DNA of 64,000 nt from JBGAQP01 sp044220635 (lineage in GTDB: Bacteria; Pseudomonadota; Gammaproteobacteria; Burkholderiales; Usitatibacteraceae): assembly GCA_044220635.1 (NCBI GenBank), contig JBGAQP010000018.1:1-64000 (forward strand). Reading direction: 5' to 3'. The position numbers and the translations under genes were made by a program. This document shows positions 28,858-36,809 of the stretch, in pieces (position 1 is the stretch's first letter; the number at the start of each line of letters is the position of its first letter). The notes under the pieces are model-generated. The model saw only the letters and a list, made by a program, of their open reading frames with translations, made no database searches and was not told the origin of the DNA.

Positions 28858-29727
28858 ATGAGCTGGTTCCGCAAGCTTCTGCCCCCGAAGATCAAGCGCG
28901 AAGGGGCGCGCGAGAAGAAGGCCGTTCCCGAGGGCCTCTGGAGCAAGTGCCCGTCGTGCGAGGCCGTGCTCTACTTCACGGATCTCGAGAACAACCTGCA
29001 CGTCTGCCCCAAGTGCGCCTTCCACAACCGGTTGAGCGCGCGCCAGCGTCTCGACCTCTTCCTCGATCCCGAGGGCCGCGCGGAGTTCGCATCCGAGGTC
29101 GTGCCCCTCGATCCGCTCAAGTTCCGCGACAGCCGCAAGTACACCGAGCGGCTCGACGAGGCCGAGCGCGAGACCGGGGAGACGGACGCGCTGGTCGTGA
29201 TGCAGGGCGCGGCGAAGAGCGTGCCGCTCGTCGCGGCGGCCTTCGAGTTCGGCTTCCTCGGCGGCTCGATGGGATCGGTGGTCGGCGAGCGCTTTGTGCG
29301 GGCGGTCCAGGCCTGCTGCGACGAACGCCTGCCCTTCGTGTGCTTCACGGCCACGGGCGGCGCGCGCATGCAGGAGGGGCTCCTCTCGCTCCTGCAGATG
29401 GCGAAGACCACCGCGGCGCTCCACCAGCTCTCGGCGGCGCGGCAGCCGTTCATCTCCGTGCTGACCGATCCGACGATGGGCGGCGTGTCGGCGAGCTTCG
29501 CCTTCATCGGCGACGTGGTGATCGCCGAGCCCGGGGCGCTCATCGGTTTCGCGGGGCCGCGGGTCATCGAGCAGACCGTGCGCGAGACGCTTCCCGAGGG
29601 CTTCCAGCGCGCCGAGTTCCTGCTCGACAAGGGCGCGATCGACCTCATCGTCGACCGCCGCCAGCTGCGCGACCGCGTCGCCCGGCTCGTCACGCTGCTC
29701 AAGCGCGAGCCCGCGCCGGAGGCCTGA
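28858..29727 (+). CDS. accD: Acetyl-CoA carboxylase carboxyltransferase, beta subunit
   Basis: 289 aa, standard length. Carboxyltransferase half of acetyl-CoA carboxylase, first committed step of fatty-acid synthesis. The N-terminal zinc ribbon is CPSC...CPKC (four Cys around residues 31-53). The crotonase-like core has FTATGGARMQEGLLSLLQMAKT and TDPTMGGVSASFAFIGDVVIAEP with oxyanion-hole glycines, then FAGPRVIEQTVRETLPEGFQRAEFL. Located between trpA and folC in the conserved series. Confidence 0.97.
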   Translation: MSWFRKLLPPKIKREGAREKKAVPEGLWSKCPSCEAVLYFTDLENNLHVCPKCAFHNRLSARQRLDLFLDPEGRAEFASEVVPLDPLKFRDSRKYTERLDEAERETGETDALVVMQGAAKSVPLVAAAFEFGFLGGSMGSVVGERFVRAVQACCDERLPFVCFTATGGARMQEGLLSLLQMAKTTAALHQLSAARQPFISVLTDPTMGGVSASFAFIGDVVIAEPGALIGFAGPRVIEQTVRETLPEGFQRAEFLLDKGAIDLIVDRRQLRDRVARLVTLLKREPAPEA

Positions 29728-29770
29728 GGGCGAGGGCGCCGCCCGGGCCCCGACTTCCGACGCCCGATCG

Positions 29771-31054
29771 ATGACGCCTTCCGCCGAGCGCCCCGGGCCC
29801 GGCGCCTCGCTCGAGGACTGGCTCGGCCACATCTCCGCGCAGCATCCCGCCTCCATCGCCTTGGGGCTCGAGCGCCTGCGCGAAGTCGCCTCGCGCCTGC
29901 CGCTCGCGCCGCCCCCGGTGGCGATCACCGTCGGGGGCACCAACGGCAAGGGCTCGACCTGCGCGATGCTCGAACGCATCCTGCTCGAGGCCGGCTACCG
30001 CGTCGGCCTGTATTCGTCCCCGCACCTTCTGCGCTACAACGAGCGGGTGCGCGTCGCGGGCGAGGAGGCCGACGATGCGCAGCTCGCCGCGGCCTTCGCG
30101 GAGGTCGAGGGCGCCCGCGGGGGCACGCCGCTCACGTATTTCGAGTTCGGCACGCTCGCGGCCTTCGTGGTCTTCGCCCGTCGCCGGGTCGAGGCCGCGA
30201 TCCTCGAGGTGGGGCTCGGCGGGCGGCTCGACGCGGTGAACCTCGTCGACGCCGACTGCGCGATCGTCACCTGCGTCGACCTCGACCACCAGGCGTATCT
30301 CGGCGACACGCGCGAGGCGATCGGCTTCGAGAAGGCGGGGATCTTCCGCCCCGGCCGTGCCGCGATCGTGGGCGAGCGCGACCCACCCGCAAGCGTGCTC
30401 GCGCACGCCGCGGCGATCGGCGCCGACCTGCAGGTGCTGGGGCGCGATTTCGAGGTCGAGCCGGGCGAGGGCCAATGGAGCTTCCGAGGGCGCAGGGGCA
30501 CCCGGCACGCGCTGCCGATACCGGCGCTGCGGGGGCGCTGGCAGCTCGCGAACGCCGCCGCTGCTCTCGCCGCCCTCGACGCGGTGGCGGGGCCACTGCC
30601 GGTCTCGCTCGGGGAGGTGAAGCGCGGCCTCGCGCTCGTCCAGCTCCCCGGAAGGCTGCAGGTCCTGCCGGGGCGCCCGGCGGTGATCCTCGACGTCGCG
30701 CACAACCCGCACGCGGCGCGCGCGCTCGCCGACGGGCTGCGGGCGATGGGCGCGGCGGGGCGCACGACCGCCGTCTTCGCGATGCTCTCCGACAAGGACA
30801 TCGGAGGCGTGATCGACGCGATGCGGGCGCAGGTGGACCGCTGGCACGTCGCTTCCGTGGAAGGAGAGCGGGCCGCGCCCGCCGAGCGCCTCTCTGGGCT
30901 TCTCGCCGAGCGCGGTCTCGCCGCGGCCACGCGGTCGTTCGCGACCGTGGCCGGCGCCCTCGAGGCGGCGCGTCGGGAGGCGGGCCCGAATGATAGAATT
31001 CTTGTTTTCGGATCGTTCCTCACCGTGGCGGCGGCGCTGCGCTGCGGGAGCTGA
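29771..31054 (+). CDS. folC: Bifunctional dihydrofolate synthase / folylpolyglutamate synthase
   Basis: 427 aa. Adds glutamates to dihydropteroate and folates. Mur-ligase-like ATP-grasp fold: P-loop GGTNGKGSTCAML near residue 57, then SSPHLLRYNERVRV, EVGLGGRLDAVN, the metal-site region VDLDHQAYLGDTREAIGFEKAGI and the C-terminal DVAHNPHAA. The ending DRILVFGSFLTVAA is conserved. The codons for that motif (GAT AGA ATT CTT GTT TTC) are AT-rich and rare here and contain a promoter-like sequence. Starts 43 bases after accD. Confidence 0.95.
   Translation: MTPSAERPGPGASLEDWLGHISAQHPASIALGLERLREVASRLPLAPPPVAITVGGTNGKGSTCAMLERILLEAGYRVGLYSSPHLLRYNERVRVAGEEADDAQLAAAFAEVEGARGGTPLTYFEFGTLAAFVVFARRRVEAAILEVGLGGRLDAVNLVDADCAIVTCVDLDHQAYLGDTREAIGFEKAGIFRPGRAAIVGERDPPASVLAHAAAIGADLQVLGRDFEVEPGEGQWSFRGRRGTRHALPIPALRGRWQLANAAAALAALDAVAGPLPVSLGEVKRGLALVQLPGRLQVLPGRPAVILDVAHNPHAARALADGLRAMGAAGRTTAVFAMLSDKDIGGVIDAMRAQVDRWHVASVEGERAAPAERLSGLLAERGLAAATRSFATVAGALEAARREAGPNDRILVFGSFLTVAAALRCGS
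30991..30999 (+). promoter_or_regulatory. Internal extended -10 element in folC
   Basis: TGATAGAAT (TGn plus 5/6) in the 3' end of folC, 73 bases before the ATG of the SPOR gene, coded by rare AGA and ATT codons. It could drive the SPOR gene and possibly purF. Confidence 0.4.
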
Positions 31055-31071
31055 ACCCGACCCCACGCGCC

Positions 31072-31689
31072 ATGGCGGCCCCCCAGACCCCCGACACGAG
31101 CGAAATCCGACGCAAAGGCCGCCAGCGCCTCATCGGAGCCATCGCCCTCGTCGTCCTCGCGGTGGTCTTCGTGCCGATGCTCCTCGATCCGCAGCCCCGC
31201 CAGGAGCGGCAGGAACGCTCGCTCGCCATTCCGCCGAAGGAGGGCGCGGCACCGCTTCCGCCGCCCGAGCCCGCGGCCGCGAAGCCCGAGAGCGCCGCCG
31301 CGATCCCCCAGCCCGAGCCGCCCAAGACCGCGGGCGCGCCCGTGAAGGCGGCCGCACCTGCGAAGACCGCGCCCGAGCCGAAAGCGGCGGAGCCGAAACC
31401 GGCGGCGCCCGCGAAGGCGACGGCCAAGGTTGCCGCGCCGGCCGCGGCGCCCCGGCTCGAGGGATTCGCGGTCCAGGTGGGCGCGTTCCGCGACGAGGGC
31501 AAGCTCTCGGTGGCGCGCGAGAAGCTCGTCGCGGCCAAGGTCCCGCACTACACGGAGCGCCTCGATTCCGCCAACGGCGCGCTCACGCGGTTGCGCGCGG
31601 GGCCCTATCCGAGCCGCGAGGCGGCGGAGAAGGCCGCCGCGGCGATCGGGCGCGCCGGGCTCGAGGGCAAGGTGGTCGCGCTCCCATGA
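31072..31689 (+). CDS. SPOR-domain inner-membrane protein (DedD-like)
   Basis: 205 aa. Short cytoplasmic N-terminus, one membrane helix about residues 19-36 (LIGAIALVVLAVVFVPMLL), a long Ala/Pro/Lys linker, and a C-terminal SPOR domain (about 125-205, FAVQVGAFRDEGKLSVAREKLVAAKVP). SPOR domains bind denuded glycan strands at division septa. The position between folC and purF is that of dedD in proteobacteria. In many relatives cvpA follows; here the next gene is purF after 80 bases. Confidence 0.88.
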   Translation: MAAPQTPDTSEIRRKGRQRLIGAIALVVLAVVFVPMLLDPQPRQERQERSLAIPPKEGAAPLPPPEPAAAKPESAAAIPQPEPPKTAGAPVKAAAPAKTAPEPKAAEPKPAAPAKATAKVAAPAAAPRLEGFAVQVGAFRDEGKLSVAREKLVAAKVPHYTERLDSANGALTRLRAGPYPSREAAEKAAAAIGRAGLEGKVVALP

Positions 31690-31723
31690 GAAAGGGCGCG
31701 GCCACAACGCGGGGCAAAGCGCA

Positions 31724-31729
31724 TACACT
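31724..31729 (+). promoter_or_regulatory. Possible -10 element of purF
   Basis: TACACT (4/6) 41 bases before the purF ATG in the only gap between the SPOR gene and purF. No TGn extension and no -35 were found, so this is a weak call. A good ribosome-binding site (AAGGAA at 31755) follows. Confidence 0.3.
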
Positions 31730-31769
31730 ATGCGCGGGTCCCGGCCGCCGCCGGAAGGAAACCTGAAGC

Positions 31770-33296
31770 ATGTGCGGAATCGTCGGAGTCGTCGCGCGCA
31801 GCCCCGCCAACCAGCTCCTCTACGACGGGCTGACGGTGCTTCAGCACCGCGGCCAGGACGCGGCGGGCATCGTCACCGCCGAGGGCCACAGCTTCCACAT
31901 GCACAAGGGCCGCGGGCTCGTGCGCGACGTCTTCCGCACGCGCGACATGCGCGCCCTCGTCGGGCGCATCGGCATCGCCCACTGCCGCTACCCCACCGCG
32001 GGCAGCGCCTCCTCGGACGCGGAGTCCCAGCCTTTCTACGTGAATTCCCCCTTCGGGATCGTGCTCGGCCACAACGGCAATCTCGTGAACGCCGAGCAGC
32101 TGCGCCAGGAGCTCTTCCTGGAGGACCGGCGCCACGTCAACACGAATTCCGACTCCGAGATCCTGCTGAACGTCCTCGCCCACGAGCTGCAGGACGCCTC
32201 GCAGGGCCGACAGCGCCTCAATCCCGACACGATCTTCCAGGCGGTCGCGGGCGTGCACCGGCGGGTCAAGGGGGCCTACGCGGTGGTCGCGATGATCGCC
32301 GGCTACGGGCTGCTCGCCTTTCGCGATCCCCACGGCATCCGCCCGCTCATCGTCGGCCGCGAGGACACGGACAAGGGGGTGGAATTCATCGTCGCTTCCG
32401 AGTCGGTCGCGCTCGACACGCTCGGGTTCAAGGCGATGCGCGACGTCGCCCCGGGCGAGGCGATCCTCGTCGACGAGAGCGGCAACCTTTTCGCGCGCCA
32501 GTGCGCCGACAACCCGACCCTCAACCCCTGCATCTTCGAGTTCGTGTACCTCGCGAGGCCCGATTCGGTGATCGACGGCATCTCGGTCTACGAGAGCCGG
32601 CGCAACATGGGCAAGAGCCTTGCCGACAAGATCGTCGCGAGCGGCCTGCACCGCGAGGTCGACGTCGTGATCCCGATCCCCGACTCGAGCCGCCCGAGCG
32701 CCCTCGAGGTCGCCCAGAAGCTCGGCGTCGTCTACCGCGAGGGCTTCATCAAGAACCGCTACATCGGTCGGACGTTCATCATGCCGGGCCAGGAGCTGCG
32801 CCGGAAGAGCGTTCGCCAGAAGCTCAATGCCATGGCGATCGAGTTCCGCGACAAGAACGTGCTGCTGGTCGACGATTCCATCGTGCGCGGCACGACGAGC
32901 CGCGAGATCGTCCAGATGGCGCGCGAGAGCGGCGCGCGCAAGGTCTTCTTCGCCTCCGCCGCGCCTCCCGTGCGCTTCCCGAACGTCTACGGGATCGACA
33001 TGCCCACGCGGGCCGAGCTCATCGCCACCGGGCGCGACGAGCGCGCGATCGCCGAGGCGATCGGGGCCGACGCGGTCTTCTACCAGGACCTCGCCTCCCT
33101 CGTGGCCGACGTGCGCGCCTGCAACCCCGCGATCCAGAGCTTCGACTGCTCGTGCTTCGACGGGGTCTACATCACGGGCGACGTCTCCAGCGACTACCTC
33201 GCGGGCGTGGAGGCCTCGCGCCGCGACGGCGAGTCGCGCCCCGAGACGCGGCTCTCGAGCTACCAGCTCGACCTCGGGCTCTCCACGGTCGACTGA
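31770..33296 (+). CDS. purF: Amidophosphoribosyltransferase
   Basis: 508 aa. First committed step of purine synthesis: PRPP plus glutamine to 5-phosphoribosylamine. The N-terminal nucleophile Cys2 (MCGIVGVVA) is the glutaminase active site; LQHRGQDAAGI and GHNGNLVNAEQL complete that domain. The PRPP-binding loop VLLVDDSIVRGTTSREI lies in the C-terminal phosphoribosyltransferase domain. The linker has no four-cysteine cluster of the plant/Bacillus type. Followed by metZ after 16 bases. Confidence 0.97.
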   Translation: MCGIVGVVARSPANQLLYDGLTVLQHRGQDAAGIVTAEGHSFHMHKGRGLVRDVFRTRDMRALVGRIGIAHCRYPTAGSASSDAESQPFYVNSPFGIVLGHNGNLVNAEQLRQELFLEDRRHVNTNSDSEILLNVLAHELQDASQGRQRLNPDTIFQAVAGVHRRVKGAYAVVAMIAGYGLLAFRDPHGIRPLIVGREDTDKGVEFIVASESVALDTLGFKAMRDVAPGEAILVDESGNLFARQCADNPTLNPCIFEFVYLARPDSVIDGISVYESRRNMGKSLADKIVASGLHREVDVVIPIPDSSRPSALEVAQKLGVVYREGFIKNRYIGRTFIMPGQELRRKSVRQKLNAMAIEFRDKNVLLVDDSIVRGTTSREIVQMARESGARKVFFASAAPPVRFPNVYGIDMPTRAELIATGRDERAIAEAIGADAVFYQDLASLVADVRACNPAIQSFDCSCFDGVYITGDVSSDYLAGVEASRRDGESRPETRLSSYQLDLGLSTVD

Positions 33297-33312
33297 CCCG
33301 CCCGGGGCCGCG

Positions 33313-34488
33313 ATGACGCGCAAATTGCAGCCCGACACCCTGGGTGTCCGAGCCGGGGGGGTGCGCAGCGATTTCCAGGAGCATTCCGAGGCGCTCGCGC
33401 TCACCACGAGCTTCGTCTACCGCAGCGCCGCGGAGGCCGCGCGCCGGTTCGCGAACGAGGAGCCGGGCAACATCTACTCGCGTTTCACCAATCCCACCGT
33501 CACGATGTTCCAGAGCCGGCTCGCGGCGCTGGAGGGGGCGCAGGCCTGCGTGGCGACGGCCACCGGCATGGCGGCGGTCGCGACGACCGCGCTCGGGCTC
33601 CTGAGGTCCGGCGAGCACATCGTCGCGGCGCGCGGCGTCTTCGGCACGGTCGTGCCGCTTTTCGACCAGATCCTCGCGAAGTTCGGGATCGCCACCTCCT
33701 GGGTGGATCTGGGCGACCTCGACGCCTGGCGGCGCGCCGTGCGGCCCTCGACGCGGCTGCTGTTCATCGAAACACCGTCCAACCCCGTGTGCGAAGTGGC
33801 CGACATCGCCGGGCTCGCGGCGATCGCGAAATCCGCGGGCGCGGTGCTCGCGGTGGACAACTGCATGTGCTCGCCGGCGCTGCAGCGCCCCATCGAGTTC
33901 GGCGCCGACCTCGTGATCCACTCGGCGACCAAATACCTGGACGGGCAGGGCCGGGTGCTCGCGGGCGCGATCGCCGGGCGGGCCGACCTCGTCACCGGGC
34001 CCCTCTTCAGTTTCGTGCGCACGGCGGGGCCGGCGATCTCGCCCTTCAACGCCTGGATCTGCCTCAAGGGCATGGAGACGCTCCGGCTGCGGATGCAGGC
34101 GCAGTCGGCGAACGCGCTCGCCATCGCGAGCTGGCTCGAGTCGCACCCCGCGGTCGAGCGCGTCCACTACCCCGGGCTCGCCTCCCACCCGCGGCACGCG
34201 CTCGCGATGCGCCAGCAATCGGCCGGCGGCGCGGTGCTCTCGTTCGTCGTGAAGGGCGGCCGCGAGGCCGCGTGGCGCGTCATCGACCAGACGCGGCTGG
34301 TGTCGATCACGGCGAACTTCGGCGACGTGAAGAGCACGATCTGCCATCCGGCCACGACGACGCACGGGCGCATCCCGCCCGCCGAGCGCGAGGCCTCCGG
34401 CATCGTCGAGGGGCTCCTGCGGCTCGCCGTGGGCCTCGAGTCCCCCGACGACGTCCGCGAAGACCTGGAACGCGGGCTCTCGGCCTAG
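33313..34488 (+). CDS. metZ: O-succinylhomoserine sulfhydrylase
   Basis: 391 aa. Cys/Met-metabolism PLP enzyme making homocysteine from O-succinylhomoserine and sulfide. The PLP lysine is in HSATKYLDGQGR; NIYSRFTNPTVTMFQSRLAALEGA and TPSNPVCEVADI are family blocks, and GQGRVLAGAI is typical of MetZ rather than MetB. ATG 33313 gives MTRKLQPDTLGVRAGG; the frame also runs upstream antisense-like through purF. Substrate (succinyl versus acetyl ester) is by family resemblance. Follows purF, as in betaproteobacteria and pseudomonads. Confidence 0.93.
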   Translation: MTRKLQPDTLGVRAGGVRSDFQEHSEALALTTSFVYRSAAEAARRFANEEPGNIYSRFTNPTVTMFQSRLAALEGAQACVATATGMAAVATTALGLLRSGEHIVAARGVFGTVVPLFDQILAKFGIATSWVDLGDLDAWRRAVRPSTRLLFIETPSNPVCEVADIAGLAAIAKSAGAVLAVDNCMCSPALQRPIEFGADLVIHSATKYLDGQGRVLAGAIAGRADLVTGPLFSFVRTAGPAISPFNAWICLKGMETLRLRMQAQSANALAIASWLESHPAVERVHYPGLASHPRHALAMRQQSAGGAVLSFVVKGGREAAWRVIDQTRLVSITANFGDVKSTICHPATTTHGRIPPAEREASGIVEGLLRLAVGLESPDDVREDLERGLSA

Positions 34489-34548
34489 CGAACCGCAATC
34501 GGCCGCCGGTTCCCACGAGGGCCCGGTGAGCCCCGCAACGGGAGAACC

Positions 34549-35373
34549 ATGAAGAAGCGCAGCACCTTCCTGATGTGCCCCCCGGAGTACTTCGACGTCT
34601 CCTACATCATCAACCCCTGGATGCACGGCAATGTGCGCAAGATCGACAACGCGCTCGCCAAGCGCCAGTGGCGCACGCTCTACGACATCCTCTGCGACCG
34701 GGCGAGCGTGCGGCTCGTCCTTCCCCAGCCGGGCTCGCCGGACATGGTGTTCACGGCCAACGCGGGACTCGTCGGGAAACGGCGCTTCCTCGTGTCGCGC
34801 TTCCGCTACCCGGAGCGGCAATACGAGGAACCGTACTTCGCCGAATGGTTCGCGGACCGCGGCTACGAGGTCGCGCTCATGCCCCGCGAGGTCCCGTTCG
34901 AGGGCGCGGGCGACGCGCTCTTCGACCGCGGGGCGAAGCGGCTCTGGCTCGCCCACGGCCACCGCTCGATCCTCGCCGCCCGCGAGGTGATCGGCCCTCA
35001 TTTCGCGGCCGAGATCGTCGCGCTGCGCCTCGTCGACCAGCGCTTCTACCACCTCGACACCTGCTTCTGCCCGCTCGAGGGCGGGACCCTCGTCTACTAC
35101 CCGCAGGCCTTCGACCGCGAGTCGCAGGCGGCGATCGAGCGTCTCGTCCCGGCGGGGCGGCGCATCGCGATCGGCGAGGAGGACGCGCTCGCCTTCGCCT
35201 GCAACGCGGTGAACATCGGCACCACGCTCGTGGTGAACCGCGCCAGCGCGGCGCTCGTCGACGCCCTGGGCCGAAAGGGCTTCGACGTGGTGCAGACGCC
35301 GCTCTCCGAGTTCATGAAGGCGGGGGGTTCCGCCAAGTGCCTGACGCTGCGCCTCGACGAGGCGGCCGTCTGA
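34549..35373 (+). CDS. Pentein-superfamily amidinohydrolase (dimethylarginine dimethylaminohydrolase-like)
   Basis: 274 aa. Guanidino-group-modifying enzyme fold. The catalytic Cys is in GGSAKCLTLRL near the C-terminus, the His in YHLDTCFCPLEGGTLVYYP, and substrate-binding acidic residues are in MVFTANAGLV and EGAGDALFDRG. The size and motif order match COG1834-type proteins annotated as DDAH or arginine deiminase-related; the exact substrate (methylarginine, arginine or another guanidine) cannot be told. Good Shine-Dalgarno GGGAGAA. It is 60 bases after metZ and convergent with lpxH, with 9 bases between stops. Confidence 0.83.
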   Translation: MKKRSTFLMCPPEYFDVSYIINPWMHGNVRKIDNALAKRQWRTLYDILCDRASVRLVLPQPGSPDMVFTANAGLVGKRRFLVSRFRYPERQYEEPYFAEWFADRGYEVALMPREVPFEGAGDALFDRGAKRLWLAHGHRSILAAREVIGPHFAAEIVALRLVDQRFYHLDTCFCPLEGGTLVYYPQAFDRESQAAIERLVPAGRRIAIGEEDALAFACNAVNIGTTLVVNRASAALVDALGRKGFDVVQTPLSEFMKAGGSAKCLTLRLDEAAV

Positions 35374-35382
35374 GGGCCGCGC

Positions 35383-36105
35383 TCAGGCGAGCGTGACCGC
35401 GCGCAGGGCGTCGGGCGTGGCCTCGAGGTAGCCGCCGGTGCCGTACCAGTCGGGCAGCACCCAGCGCTCGCAGTCGCGCGTGCCCACGCGGTGCGCATGG
35501 CGCCCGGGCCGGTGGGTGTGGCCGTGGATCATGAGCTCCGCGCCCGACTCGGCGAACGCCCGCTCGACGGCGGCGGGGGCGACGTCCATGATCTCCACCG
35601 CCTTGCCGGCTTTCGCCGATTCGCTGCCCGCGCGCATCTCGCGGGCGAGCGCGAGGCGCTCCTCGAGGGGACGCGCGAGGAGCGTGCGCTGCCATCGCGG
35701 ATCGCGGACCTGCGCGCGGAACGCCTGGTACTCGCGATCGTCGGTGCACAGCGTGTCGCCGTGCAGCAGCAGCGTGCGCCGCCCGTACAGGTCGATCGCG
35801 GCCGGGTCTTCGAGGAGCGCGAGTCCCGTGGCGCGCGCGAAGCGCCCCCCGGCGAGAAAATCGCGGTTGCCGTGCATGAAGAAGCCGGGCACGGACGCGG
35901 TCGCGCGCGCGAACGCGGTCGCGATGCGCGCGGGCAGCGGCAGCGCCAACGCCTCGTCGCCGACCCAGTACTCGAAGAGGTCGCCGAGCACGTAGAGGGC
36001 GTCGGCCCCCGGCACCACCTCGCCGAGGAAGCGCTCGAGCCGCCCGTTGGCATCCTCCCGGGATGCGTCGAGGTGCAGGTCGGAGACGAAGAGGGTGCGC
36101 CGCAC
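35383..36105 (-). CDS. lpxH: UDP-2,3-diacylglucosamine diphosphatase
   Basis: 240 aa. Lipid A pathway: releases UMP to give 2,3-diacylglucosamine 1-phosphate. All calcineurin-like metal motifs are visible: VSDLHLD, GDLFEYWVGD, HGNRDFL, LLHGDTLCTDD and HGHTHRP. Start is a GTG at 36105 with no clear Shine-Dalgarno; a strong hairpin ends 10 bases upstream. Last gene of the minus-strand group TPR-LDT-cyclophilin-lpxH. Betaproteobacteria commonly have ppi next to lpxH. Confidence 0.94.
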   Translation of the reverse strand: MRRTLFVSDLHLDASREDANGRLERFLGEVVPGADALYVLGDLFEYWVGDEALALPLPARIATAFARATASVPGFFMHGNRDFLAGGRFARATGLALLEDPAAIDLYGRRTLLLHGDTLCTDDREYQAFRAQVRDPRWQRTLLARPLEERLALAREMRAGSESAKAGKAVEIMDVAPAAVERAFAESGAELMIHGHTHRPGRHAHRVGTRDCERWVLPDWYGTGGYLEATPDALRAVTLA

Positions 36106-36114
36106 GGAAGAAGA

Positions 36115-36135
36115 AGGGCGGCCCGCGGCCGCCCT
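36115..36135 (-). terminator. Hairpin between cyclophilin gene and lpxH (terminator or attenuator)
   Basis: A 9-bp perfect stem (AGGGCGGCC, 36115-36123, with 36127-36135) and 3-base loop, followed on the minus strand by TCTTCTTCC. A second 7-bp hairpin (36148-36154 with 36157-36163) precedes it. The T tract is interrupted, so partial read-through into lpxH is likely. Confidence 0.5.
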
Positions 36136-36162
36136 CCGGTGGGCCTCAGGCGCCGCGGCGCC

Positions 36163-36780
36163 TCAGAGGCACTCCGCCTTCTCGATCACGACGGGCTCGA
36201 GGGGCACGTTCTGGTGCATGCCCGAATTGCCCGTGGCGACCTTGCGGATCTTGTCGACGACCTCGGTGCCCTCGACCACCTTTCCGAACACGGCGTAGCC
36301 CCAGCCCTGCGGGCTCTCGTCGCGGTAGTTGAGGAAGTCGTTCGCCTTCACGTTGATGAAGAACTGGGCGGTGGCCGAGTCGCGCACGCCGGTGCGCGCC
36401 ATCGCGAGCGTGTAGACCTCGTTCTTCAGGCCGTTGGTCGACTCGTTCTTGATGGGCGCGGCCGTGGGCTTCTGCTTCATGTCCTTCGTGAAGCCGCCCC
36501 CCTGGACCATGAAGCCGTCGATCACGCGGTGGAAGATGGTGCCGTCGTAGTGGCCGTCCTGGACGTACTTCACGAAGTTCGCGGTGGAGACGGGAGCCTT
36601 CTCCTTCTCGAGCTGGACGGTGATCGCGCCCATCGACGTGGTGAGCCTGACTTTCATTGCGCTGTTTCCTTTCAGCAGGGCGGCGCAGCCGGCGGGCTGG
36701 GCCTGGGCAAAGGCCGCGGGCGCGAGGCCCGTGGCGGCGACGAAGACGGCGGCGAGAAGCAAGCGACGTGCGGGGGGCAT
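36163..36780 (-). CDS. Cyclophilin-type peptidyl-prolyl isomerase, with possible second start
   Basis: 205 aa. Signal peptide 1-25 (MPPARRLLLAAVFVAATGLAPAAFA) then a cyclophilin domain from residue 43: FHRVIDGFMVQGGGF, AMARTGVRDSATAQFFINV and WGYAVFGKVVEG. It catalyses cis-trans isomerisation of X-Pro bonds. The 36780 start has GAGG seven bases upstream. A second in-frame ATG at 36657 (residue 42) has an even better AAAGGAAA site and gives MKVRLTTSMGAITVQL, the normal start of cytoplasmic PpiB. The gene may therefore yield a secreted (205 aa) and a cytoplasmic (164 aa) form. Between the L,D-transpeptidase gene and lpxH. Confidence 0.9.
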   Translation of the reverse strand: MPPARRLLLAAVFVAATGLAPAAFAQAQPAGCAALLKGNSAMKVRLTTSMGAITVQLEKEKAPVSTANFVKYVQDGHYDGTIFHRVIDGFMVQGGGFTKDMKQKPTAAPIKNESTNGLKNEVYTLAMARTGVRDSATAQFFINVKANDFLNYRDESPQGWGYAVFGKVVEGTEVVDKIRKVATGNSGMHQNVPLEPVVIEKAECL

Positions 36781-36809
36781 GTTTCGACCTCGGGGTTGGA
36801 AGGCGGGGG

